From Candidatus Meridianibacter frigidus (GTDB taxonomy: Bacteria; Vulcanimicrobiota; Vulcanimicrobiia; Vulcanimicrobiales; Vulcanimicrobiaceae): a stretch of 64,000 bases of DNA. Positions 9,450-16,573 of this stretch are shown here, in pieces (within the stretch, counting starts at the first letter, position 1; each line of letters starts with the position of its first letter). Under the pieces are notes generated by a model. The model was given only the letters and a program-made list of their open reading frames with translations. It ran no database searches and was not told the origin of the DNA. The DNA is taken from assembly GCA_003243975.1 (NCBI GenBank), contig QHBJ01000015.1:1-64000 (forward strand), read 5' to 3'. The position numbers were made by a program, and so were the translations under genes.

Positions 9450-9637
9450 TTATCGCAATGACCTGAGTGGGCGTTATGCAAGTGCCCGCCCACAACGTAG
9501 TCCATGTGGTCACCGTGCGACACCGGGTCGTGGCCGCATTCCGAGCCATGGCTGTGCGCAAGCTCGTGCCCATTGCATGCGTGACCCTCGACACAGCGAT
9601 CGGGGTTGGCCGGAGTAATTTTCACCTGGTCGGTCAT
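9425..9637 (-). CDS. Small His/Cys-rich metal-binding protein
   Basis: About 70 residues with unusual composition: at least ten His and several Cys arranged as GHACNGHELAHSHGSECGHD, SHGDHMDYVVGGHLHNAHSGHCDNHG. Proteins with the same pattern (HGDHxDYxxxGHLH) often accompany zinc importers and exporters in Actinobacteria and others. It probably binds zinc or another soft metal in the cytoplasm as a buffer or chaperone; this is inference from composition and from the convergent ABC importer. The ATG at 9637 is preferred over a GC-rich extension with no conserved features. Confidence 0.8.
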   Translation of the reverse strand: MTDQVKITPANPDRCVEGHACNGHELAHSHGSECGHDPVSHGDHMDYVVGGHLHNAHSGHCDNHGRVETA

Positions 9638-9705
9638 CGCCCTATTATACCCCGCCCGGTACAAAATGGACGCACCTCGCGGGCGCAGAACGTGCGTTCT
9701 CATCC

Positions 9706-10716
9706 ATGACGGCTTTAACGCAGGGCCGCATTGCCGTTACCGGCGGCGCGGGCTTTATCGGAAGCGCCCTGATCTGGGCTCTAAACAACCGGGCAATCGA
9801 GGACATCCTGGTGGTGGACCGTCTGCACGCCGACGAGAAGTGGCGAAATCTCGTACCCCTTCGATTCTTCGATTTCATGGATGCGGACGACTTTGAAGAT
9901 CTTCTATTGCGCTCGCCCAAGAAGCTCCGCGAGGTCAAGACGATCTTTCACATGGGCGCGTGCTCGTCAACAACTGAAACCGACGCCGCCTTTTTGATGC
10001 GCAACAACTACGAGTACAGCAAGCATGTTGCGCAATTCGCGCTCGATCACAAGGTCCGGATGATCTATGCATCGTCAGCCGCCACCTACGGTGCCCTCGA
10101 AAGCGGCCTCTCCGAAGAGCGACCGCTGGAGACGCTCCGTCCGCTTAACATGTACGCCTACTCGAAGGCACTCTTCGATCTGCACGCGCAGCGGGAGGGA
10201 TGGCTTGCGCGAATTGCCGGCGTGAAGTACTTTAATGTCTTCGGCTCCAACGAGCAGCATAAAGGCGAGATGCGCAGCGTCGTCCACAAGGCGTTCGGTC
10301 AGATTCTAGCGCGCGGTTCCGTACAGCTATTCCGCAGTTACCGGCCCGACTTCGGCGACGGCCGGCAAGAGCGCGACTTCATCTACGTCAAAGATGCCGT
10401 CGAGATGACGCTGCACTTGGCCGAATGCGGCGCAACCGGCATCTTCAACATCGGATCGGGCGAAGCGAATACCTGGATCGATCTGGTGTCCCCGATCTTT
10501 GAAGCGCTCGGGGTTCCAAGCAACATTGAGTTCATCGACATGCCTGAAAGCTTGCGCCCGAAGTATCAGTACTCCACGCGTGCGCAGACCAAACGGCTGC
10601 GAGAAAGCGGATATTCCGCTCCAATTACGCCACTGCACGACGCGGTGCTTGACTACGTGGGCAACTACTTGACGAAAGGGTGCTACTTGGAACCCCGCCA
10701 AGCAGTCGCGCCATGA
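9706..10716 (+). CDS. hldD: ADP-L-glycero-D-manno-heptose 6-epimerase
   Basis: HldD converts ADP-D-glycero-manno-heptose to the L-glycero form used in lipopolysaccharide inner core. At 336 residues it has the normal family length. It is an extended short-chain dehydrogenase: NAD(P)-binding VTGGAGFIGSAL at about 12-23, the SSAATYG strand, and the catalytic YxxxK in MYAYSKALFD. RSYRPDFGDGRQERDFIYV is a strong family signature. It argues for a lipopolysaccharide-bearing outer membrane. The stop overlaps the next start (ATGA). Other heptose genes are not nearby. Confidence 0.93.
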   Translation: MTALTQGRIAVTGGAGFIGSALIWALNNRAIEDILVVDRLHADEKWRNLVPLRFFDFMDADDFEDLLLRSPKKLREVKTIFHMGACSSTTETDAAFLMRNNYEYSKHVAQFALDHKVRMIYASSAATYGALESGLSEERPLETLRPLNMYAYSKALFDLHAQREGWLARIAGVKYFNVFGSNEQHKGEMRSVVHKAFGQILARGSVQLFRSYRPDFGDGRQERDFIYVKDAVEMTLHLAECGATGIFNIGSGEANTWIDLVSPIFEALGVPSNIEFIDMPESLRPKYQYSTRAQTKRLRESGYSAPITPLHDAVLDYVGNYLTKGCYLEPRQAVAP

Positions 10717-11423
10717 GTTCACGAGCCGAACGTCGCCGCCAGGGACGCAATCTTCCCGGAGGTCAGCATCCGAAACCGCGCGATCCGATGCTCCCCGTCT
10801 ACCTTGGTTTTGCAGCGGCGATCGTCCTAATTTTTCTCATCTTTCTGGCGATGCGCCTCAAGGCGCAGCACGACGCCGGCGTAGCCGTTGCGACTCCGAC
10901 GCCCGGGCCAAACGCGACGCAAAGCCCGATACCGCTGCGCGATGGAGCGTCGCTGGGAAAGCCCTCACTCGCGCCCGGCAATGAGAAAGGCGGCGGGTTC
11001 GGCGCGGCGGTCGACAGCATTGAGTGTCAGACGATGGAGCAGGCACGTATGCACGTGCACGGCCATTTGGCGCTCTTCGTGGACGGAACGCAGATTGAGG
11101 TGCCGCGCTACATCGGCATCGTGCCCTCCGAAAGCGGCACCTGTCTATATTGGCTGCATACGCACGACGGCAGCGGAATTTTGCACGTTGAGTCGCCGGA
11201 GTTTCGTCAGTATACGCTTGGAAATTTGTTCGATATTTGGGGTGAGGACCTCAGCCGTTCCCACGTCGGGCCATTTGCCGGCCCCGTCACCGCGTTCGTC
11301 AATGGTGCCAAGTGGAGCGGCGACCTGGGTGCGATTCCGCTAAGCGCCCATCAGCAGATAACACTCGAAGTCGGCCGGCACATCGTACCGCCTCCCAACT
11401 ACGCCTTCCCCGCCGGCGACTAG
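10713..11423 (+). CDS. Membrane-anchored protein with His-rich C-terminal domain
   Basis: A 236-residue protein: basic cytoplasmic N-terminus, one transmembrane helix at about 27-47 (PVYLGFAAAIVLIFLIFLAM), a Pro/Thr linker, and a periplasmic domain of about 140 residues. That domain carries clustered His and Cys in ECQTMEQARMHVHGHLALFV and CLYWLHTHDGSGILHVESP. No named family was recognised. The His pattern suggests a metal site. It is coupled to hldD by an ATGA overlap but faces the multicopper oxidase-ZIP gene, which may be its functional neighbour. Confidence 0.7.
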   Translation: MSSRAERRRQGRNLPGGQHPKPRDPMLPVYLGFAAAIVLIFLIFLAMRLKAQHDAGVAVATPTPGPNATQSPIPLRDGASLGKPSLAPGNEKGGGFGAAVDSIECQTMEQARMHVHGHLALFVDGTQIEVPRYIGIVPSESGTCLYWLHTHDGSGILHVESPEFRQYTLGNLFDIWGEDLSRSHVGPFAGPVTAFVNGAKWSGDLGAIPLSAHQQITLEVGRHIVPPPNYAFPAGD

Positions 11424-11492
11424 CCACGCCCTAGCGTCTCAACTCCGCCTCGCTTCGCTCGAAGTGACAAGAGATTTGGACGCCCCAATCTG

Positions 11493-11574
11493 TGTCAGGT
11501 CGAGGCCCCATTTATGTCAGTTCGAGCCGCGCCATGTCAGTCCGAGCGCGACCCTGTCCGTTCGGGCGCAGTCG
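11493..11574. repeat. Degenerate 20-bp tandem repeat between convergent genes
   Basis: Four units begin at 11493, 11515, 11535 and 11555 (spacings 22, 20 and 20). Their cores are TGTCAGGTCGAG, TGTCAGTTCGAG, TGTCAGTCCGAG and TGTCCGTTCGGG. The same core appears at 701-785. It is non-coding and lies between two 3' ends. It may be a dispersed intergenic repeat or a degenerate terminator region; no T-tract was seen. Confidence 0.5.
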
Positions 11575-11579
11575 AGAAC

Positions 11580-13334
11580 TTACGCGCCAGCTGCGGCAAG
11601 AACCAGATCGGTGCCGTAGGCAACCAAAAAGCCCAAAGCCAAACCGATGACACCGACTTCCACGAATCCAACTTTGCGCGCCACGTGCAGCATCTCGCTA
11701 ATCACGAAGATGATTGCACCCGCGGCAAGGGTGAGAAACAGCACTGAAAGCGTGGGTGAAACCAACAGGTAGCCGACAACCGTCCCGATGAACGTCGGAG
11801 CGCCGCCGATAACGCCTGCCAGCAGCAAGAATCGCCACTTCACCGAAGGGGCTTGCATAAGGGGAGCCGCGATGCCGAATCCCTCCGTCGCATTATGCAG
11901 CCCGAACCCGATGATCAGCATGTAGGCAAGTTGAATCGCACCCGTGGCGGCCGATTGCCCGATCGCCAATCCCTCCGCGAAATTGTGCATTCCGATGCCG
12001 AGTGCGATGATGAGGGAGAGCGCGAGCGGACTATGGCCTGCGGCCTCTTTCGCCCCGCGGATGAAAGAACGCGTTCCATACACCAACCCGACCAGCCCGA
12101 CGCTCAGCCCCATTACGAATACCAGCAGCAGCGTTATAAACTCGTTCGGATCTCCGCCGCCGGACTGTGCGTTGCGCAGCGCGTCCTGGATCGGTTCGCT
12201 GGCCTGTTTGATGACATCGAACAGCAGGAAGAACAAAACGCCCACCGCCAGCGAATTGAGGAAGGCCATCACTTGCGGCGCGACGCGGCGAATCTTTGCT
12301 ACGGGCAAACCGAGGAAAATGGTGACGCCCGCGATGCACCCCAGCAGAATCGTGCTCCAAAAGGGAAGCTGCCCGCGAGAGCCATGTGACGTGCCACCCA
12401 TTGCGGTGTCCAAGGAGGCCATGGTATCCGGAGTGCCGCGGTAATGCAGAGCCGTGATTAAACCGCCGGGCATGACGTTGCCGTTCATCATGTGATCCAG
12501 CACATGACAATGGAGCAGCCATGTCCCGGGGTTCGCATCGGCTTTGACGATGGTGTCGATGGTTTGGCCCGGTCCGATGAGCAAGGTGTTTTCCACGTCG
12601 TTATACGTCACCGGATTTCCATCGCGGGCGATGATGCGCATCCGATGGCCGTGCAAGTGCATCGTGTGAAACTCGGTGCCGCTGATATTGATAAAGCGCA
12701 AGCGAATCGTTTCGCCGGCGCGCACCTCGAGCGGCACGGTTTCCGGATATGCCTTGCCGTTAAGCGAGAAAAAATTCTCGGCGTCGTTGCGAATGCGCCA
12801 ACTGGAGATGACCTCCAGGTAGTCGTGGTCTACCTTGGGCGGGTTCTTTTCGTCGACAATGACCGCGCCGTACAGCCCCCGGTCGAGTTGGTCGAAATCA
12901 TTGAAGTGCGTATGGTAGATATACGTGCCCGAGCGCAGCGCGACGAATTTGTAAAGGAAGGTCTGACCGGGGGCTATGGGCGACTGCGAAACGCCCGGGA
13001 CCCCGTCCATGTCGTTGGATACCGGTAATCCATGCAGATGCACGACCGTGGGCTCGGGTAGGTGGTTGGTGACCGCAATCTCGACTCGATCGCCCACGCG
13101 CACGCGCAAAACCGGGCCCGGCACGATACCGTTGTACGCCCAGGCGCGGACCACGGTGCCTTTGGTAACCTCCCAATCCACCACCTGGGCGGTCAGACCA
13201 AAATGCTTCGTACCATCAGGCAGGACGGCGGGCCGCAAATACTCCAGCCCCTCCCCGCCCCTGACGAGCTGCGCCGACGCGAACCCGGGTAGGATGACGA
13301 ACAAGCAGGCGGCGAGCCACGGAAACGAACGCAC
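11580..13334 (-). CDS. Two-domain multicopper oxidase fused to a ZIP metal transporter
   Basis: A 584-residue fusion. After a signal peptide (MRSFPWLAACLFVILPGFASA) come two cupredoxin domains carrying the copper motifs in the usual order: HLHG near 99-102, HTH near 141-143, HTMHLHGH near 223-230 and HCHVLDHM near 275-282. This is enough for a type 1 site and a trinuclear cluster. Residues from about 325 on form an eight-helix ZIP permease with the metal-path motifs HNFAEG in TM4 and HNATEG in TM5. ZIP proteins have both ends outside, so an N-terminal periplasmic oxidase is topologically sound. I chose GTG 13334 (GAGGA just upstream, perfect signal peptide) over ATG 13373, which sits inside a palindromic operator. 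The substrate is probably Fe(II), Mn(II) or Cu(I). Confidence 0.88.
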   Translation of the reverse strand: MRSFPWLAACLFVILPGFASAQLVRGGEGLEYLRPAVLPDGTKHFGLTAQVVDWEVTKGTVVRAWAYNGIVPGPVLRVRVGDRVEIAVTNHLPEPTVVHLHGLPVSNDMDGVPGVSQSPIAPGQTFLYKFVALRSGTYIYHTHFNDFDQLDRGLYGAVIVDEKNPPKVDHDYLEVISSWRIRNDAENFFSLNGKAYPETVPLEVRAGETIRLRFINISGTEFHTMHLHGHRMRIIARDGNPVTYNDVENTLLIGPGQTIDTIVKADANPGTWLLHCHVLDHMMNGNVMPGGLITALHYRGTPDTMASLDTAMGGTSHGSRGQLPFWSTILLGCIAGVTIFLGLPVAKIRRVAPQVMAFLNSLAVGVLFFLLFDVIKQASEPIQDALRNAQSGGGDPNEFITLLLVFVMGLSVGLVGLVYGTRSFIRGAKEAAGHSPLALSLIIALGIGMHNFAEGLAIGQSAATGAIQLAYMLIIGFGLHNATEGFGIAAPLMQAPSVKWRFLLLAGVIGGAPTFIGTVVGYLLVSPTLSVLFLTLAAGAIIFVISEMLHVARKVGFVEVGVIGLALGFLVAYGTDLVLAAAGA

Positions 13335-13363
13335 GAAGTCCTCGCAAATAGGGCCGGAGAGCA

Positions 13364-13381
13364 AATTAGGCATGCCTAATT
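13364..13381. promoter_or_regulatory. Perfect 18-bp DtxR/IdeR/MntR-type palindrome
   Basis: AATTAGGCATGCCTAATT is a perfect palindrome with TTAGG/CCTAA arms, the core of DtxR/IdeR boxes. It ends 30 bp upstream of the GTG start of the oxidase-ZIP gene, in the space shared with the divergent sigma-factor gene. An IdeR-class regulator is encoded at 39624-40289. The operator identity rests on consensus similarity, not on binding data. Confidence 0.75.
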
Positions 13382-13464
13382 CAGCGGGGCCTGTCCATTA
13401 CCTGGACCGCGGCGGATGACGGGAGCAAGGCCGGAGCCTTGAGGCGAGCAAACCCGTAGAAGCG

Positions 13465-14034
13465 ATGGGAGCCATACGCAAGCCGCTGGATCCGCCCTCG
13501 CGCGAACAGACCGCCTTTCTCGAACGGGCCATCGAGCAGTACGGTAAGGCGACCTATAATTTTGCGTACCGGCTCACCCGGAACGAGGCGGACGCGCGGG
13601 ATCTTACCCAAGACGCCTTCATCCGCGTTTATCGCGCCTGGAGAAGCTTTGTCCCCGGCACCTCGTTTCTTTCGTGGATCTACCGGATCGTAACAAACCT
13701 CTACCGGGATGAACTTCGGCGCAAGAAAGGACGTTTCCAGGAAGAGATACCCGAAGACAATGCCCCGCAAGAGTTCGGCGGTGAGCGGCCGCTGGCCGTA
13801 AATCCGATCGACGAATACGTCGAGGGACAGCTCAGCGAACCGCTCTCGCGGTCGCTGGGAATGCTCTCGCCGGACCAGCGCCAAGTTGTCATCCTGGCAG
13901 ACATCGAGGAGTATAGTTATCAGGAGATAGCGGAGATCATGGGATGTTCGATCGGCACGGTCCGATCGCGCCTCCACCGCGCGCGAGCGCTTCTGCGCCG
14001 TCTCGTCCAAAAGCAGCAATCTCAGGCACAATAA
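13465..14034 (+). CDS. ECF-family RNA polymerase sigma factor
   Basis: A 189-residue sigma-70 family factor with region 2 (YNFAYRLTRNEADARDLTQDAFIRVYRAW, which binds the -10) and region 4 (LSPDQRQVVILADIEEYSYQEIAEIMGCSIGTVRSRLHRARALL, the -35-binding helix-turn-helix). It resembles RpoE/SigW-type factors. A zinc-type anti-sigma gene follows after 9 bases, and an RseB-like gene overlaps that, giving a complete envelope-stress type module. The promoter side is shared with the oxidase-ZIP gene and its metal operator, so the two may be co-influenced. Confidence 0.93.
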   Translation: MGAIRKPLDPPSREQTAFLERAIEQYGKATYNFAYRLTRNEADARDLTQDAFIRVYRAWRSFVPGTSFLSWIYRIVTNLYRDELRRKKGRFQEEIPEDNAPQEFGGERPLAVNPIDEYVEGQLSEPLSRSLGMLSPDQRQVVILADIEEYSYQEIAEIMGCSIGTVRSRLHRARALLRRLVQKQQSQAQ

Positions 14035-14043
14035 GAAAAAAAT

Positions 14044-14565
14044 ATGCAGCATCCAACAACTGAACGACTGATCGACTACATCCACGCCGCGCTCGCACCG
14101 CAAGACGACGCGGCGGTGCACATGCATTTGGATGAATGCTCCGAGTGCCGGCAGGAGCACGCCGTGCAGATTCGCCTTTCCGAAATGCTGCGCGCCGATG
14201 CAGCAGCGCACGAACGCGAGCTTCCGCCCATGTTAAAGGCACAAATCTGGAACGCTGTTCGCAGTTTGGAGCCGACCGCGATGGATCGCGTGCGCGCTTG
14301 GTTGCGGCCCGCTTACTCCGTGCCCGTTGCCGCCGCTCTTATCGTGGCAGCCTTCGTTGCCCCGGGTTACCTGCACCATAACGCATCCGGCGCACCTAGC
14401 ATCGATGCCGCCTACTACCTGCAGGACCACGCCGCAATGAACGGAGCTACCCCCTTCGGCGACCACTCCGGCTCAGCGGCTGCGCAGTTCGAAGAAACGT
14501 CGAACGTCGATCAAACCGTCTTGCATGCCGTGCCGGTAGTCGGTATGGCGCGTGTTTCACGCTAG
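14044..14565 (+). CDS. Anti-sigma factor with zinc-finger (ZAS) domain
   Basis: A 173-residue single-pass membrane protein. The N-terminal ZAS domain has HLDECSEC, giving the HxxxCxxC metal motif at about 28-35. A transmembrane helix (VPVAAALIVAAFVAPGYL) lies near 97-114 and a short periplasmic tail follows. Such proteins hold their partner sigma factor inactive until stress or redox change releases it. The gene lies between the sigma factor and the RseB-like gene, with which it overlaps by 14 bp. Confidence 0.88.
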   Translation: MQHPTTERLIDYIHAALAPQDDAAVHMHLDECSECRQEHAVQIRLSEMLRADAAAHERELPPMLKAQIWNAVRSLEPTAMDRVRAWLRPAYSVPVAAALIVAAFVAPGYLHHNASGAPSIDAAYYLQDHAAMNGATPFGDHSGSAAAQFEETSNVDQTVLHAVPVVGMARVSR

Positions 14566-15586
14566 CAAGACTTTCGCGCTAGGGCTGGGTCTGCTCGTCC
14601 TCGGCGCGGCGCCGAGCGATCAGCCGCCGGGACCAGACGCCGACGGTCTTCTGCATTTGAGCATGCTTGCGCCTACGCGTCTCTCGTACGTGGGGCGTTT
14701 GGAAAGCGTGCAGTTCGGCGGATCGAAGAGCGAAGCTACAATCTACCGCATCGAACACCGCGCTCCCAACCTGACGCGTCGCTGGTATCTGGCGCCTCAG
14801 TCGCTTTTCGGCGACTGGAGTCTGACCCGGGGATCGACGGCCTACAATGTGGACGTCAAGCGGAAGCGCATCTACGTTTCTACGAACAAGGTTCTTGACG
14901 ATCAGGTAGCACTCGACGACAACTTCGGATTGCTCACTTCGAATTATCGCGTGCTGCCGGCCCCCCCGCAGACGGTCGCGGGCCGCGTTACAATCGCGCT
15001 GCTGCTCATCAACAAGTATACCGGGCAGATTGCCATGCGGCTGTGGATCGACAAAGAGACCAAGCTTGTGCTTCAAAAGGAATCGTACTCCAGTAACGGC
15101 GCCGTCACGCGGCAGCTGCGCTTCGATGAAATCCGTTACACCGCCGATCTTCCGGCGCCAGTTTTTCAGCCCCCAAACCTTCCCGGCTTTACGATGGGCA
15201 AAGGAGCGACGCATCACGCGCCCTCGAACGACCTGCTTTCGGTCGTGAAAGCAGCCGGTTTCTCAGCCGGCTTCCCCAAGTACTTGCCGGATGGGTTCTT
15301 GCCGGTCGCGGGGGACGTCAGCGACATCAAAAGCATTCGGAATCTGCACCTGCTCTACTCCGATGGCATTCGCACCCTCTCACTCTATGAGAACGCGCTG
15401 GGCGCGGCGGTCGACCTAAGCCGCTTCCGGACGCAGCAGGTGCACTTTCAAGATTATACCGGCGACTTCGTTCAAGACGGGTCGACGACGCTGCTTGCAT
15501 GGCACGATGAGGGGTTGCACTTTGCGCTGGTGGGCGAACTCTCCCGCGCCGAGCTGGTCAAGATCGCATCTTCAGTCGCCAAATAA
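14552..15586 (+). CDS. RseB/MucB-like periplasmic sigma regulatory protein
   Basis: A 344-residue protein with an N-terminal signal peptide (ALGLGLLVLGAAPS). It has an N-terminal domain resembling the LolA/LppX-like fold of RseB and MucB (YVGRLESVQFGGSKSEATIYRIEH) and a C-terminal small domain (PKYLPDGFLPVAGD...HLLYSDGIRTLSLYE). RseB proteins bind the periplasmic part of their anti-sigma factor and sense misplaced lipids or lipoproteins. The GTG start lies inside the anti-sigma gene. The 3' end overlaps the convergent deacetylase gene by 15 bp. Confidence 0.8.
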   Translation: MFHASKTFALGLGLLVLGAAPSDQPPGPDADGLLHLSMLAPTRLSYVGRLESVQFGGSKSEATIYRIEHRAPNLTRRWYLAPQSLFGDWSLTRGSTAYNVDVKRKRIYVSTNKVLDDQVALDDNFGLLTSNYRVLPAPPQTVAGRVTIALLLINKYTGQIAMRLWIDKETKLVLQKESYSSNGAVTRQLRFDEIRYTADLPAPVFQPPNLPGFTMGKGATHHAPSNDLLSVVKAAGFSAGFPKYLPDGFLPVAGDVSDIKSIRNLHLLYSDGIRTLSLYENALGAAVDLSRFRTQQVHFQDYTGDFVQDGSTTLLAWHDEGLHFALVGELSRAELVKIASSVAK

Positions 15587-16573
15587 GCGGCCAAGCATCG
15601 CCGTCTGTGGCGGCGGAATTGCGCGCTGATCGGCGACGCTCCCATCGGCTGGAAACGAAAGCGCATCAATAATATGCCCAACCGATTGCGCGAGCGCGTT
15701 CGTACCGTATCCGCCTTCGAGCAAGTAGATTGACGCGCCGTTGCAGTACTCGCGCGCTACCGACTCGATTGCGAGCGCCAATTCGCGCGCAGCAGGTACA
15801 TCCACCCCTAAGTCGCCGACGGGGTCCCCAGCTGCGTAATCAAAACCCGCGCTGACTACGATGAAGTTCGGCTTCACGCGAGCCGCCGCAAAAGGCAAGA
15901 GTTGCTGCCACGTTGCAACGAAGGGTTCCGTGCCATAAGCATGCGGCGGCAGCGGAATGTTCATCACGGCATCCCCCGCCCGCTCGTAGTTTTCCTCGAA
16001 AGCGCCCGTACCCGGGTAAGCCGGGAATCCGTGGGTCGATACGTACGAAAGCCCGGCGCCCGCTACCGCTTGCGTTCCGTTTCCGTGATGGTAATCGAAG
16101 TCAACGACTAAAACGCGGCCGCCGAAACGCCGCAGGTATTCGCGCGCTGCGATCGCGGCATTGTTGAAGATACAGAATCCCATGCCGCGTCCCGACTCGG
16201 CATGGTGCCCGGGAGGCCTAAGCAAGCCGAGAACCGGTCGCGATGCGTGGACGGCTTCCTCCATCGCCGTGATTGCGCCGCCCGCAGCGCGGCGGGCAAC
16301 GGTCAGCGAGCTCGAGTCAACCACGGTGTCCCCGGTGGATAGATAACCGGCATGTCCGTCTAGCGCGCCCACTTCGCGTTTGACGATCTCCAAATAAGCA
16401 CCGGAGTGCACGGCGGTGATCTGAGCGTCGCTGGCATCCGCGGCGGCCACGACGTCATTCCAGCGGTTGGTGCGGACTAAGAAATCGGCGACCGCCTGGA
16501 CGCGGTCGGGTGATTCCGGATGCGGAATCCCACGCAGGTGGTCGCCGAAAAGCGGATCGTGGACGATGCGCAC
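15572..16573 (-). CDS. Histone deacetylase family amidohydrolase (AcuC/HdaH-like)
   Basis: Members of this zinc amidohydrolase family remove acetyl groups from lysine, polyamines or small metabolites; AcuC deacetylates acetyl-CoA synthetase in Bacillus. Active-site segments are present: LRPPGHHAE (tandem His), DFDYHHGNGTQ, SAGFDYAAGDP and LLEGGYG, with the zinc ligands Asp/His/Asp. The length of 333 residues is typical. It starts with GTG, overlapping the TPR-gene stop as TAGTG, so it is the last gene of an etfB-etfA-TPR run. Since acetyl-CoA synthetase is encoded elsewhere in the window, AcuC-like control of it is possible. Confidence 0.88.
   Translation of the reverse strand: MRIVHDPLFGDHLRGIPHPESPDRVQAVADFLVRTNRWNDVVAAADASDAQITAVHSGAYLEIVKREVGALDGHAGYLSTGDTVVDSSSLTVARRAAGGAITAMEEAVHASRPVLGLLRPPGHHAESGRGMGFCIFNNAAIAAREYLRRFGGRVLVVDFDYHHGNGTQAVAGAGLSYVSTHGFPAYPGTGAFEENYERAGDAVMNIPLPPHAYGTEPFVATWQQLLPFAAARVKPNFIVVSAGFDYAAGDPVGDLGVDVPAARELALAIESVAREYCNGASIYLLEGGYGTNALAQSVGHIIDALSFPADGSVADQRAIPPPQTAMLGRLFGD

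Noticed and set aside
11493-11574. Possible CRISPR-like array
   Set aside because: Repeats are about 12 bp, degenerate and nearly adjacent, with no unique spacers of normal length and no cas genes.
13371-13373. ATG as start of the oxidase-ZIP gene
   Set aside because: It lies at the centre of a palindromic operator with no ribosome site. GTG 13334 has GAGGA upstream and begins a proper signal peptide.
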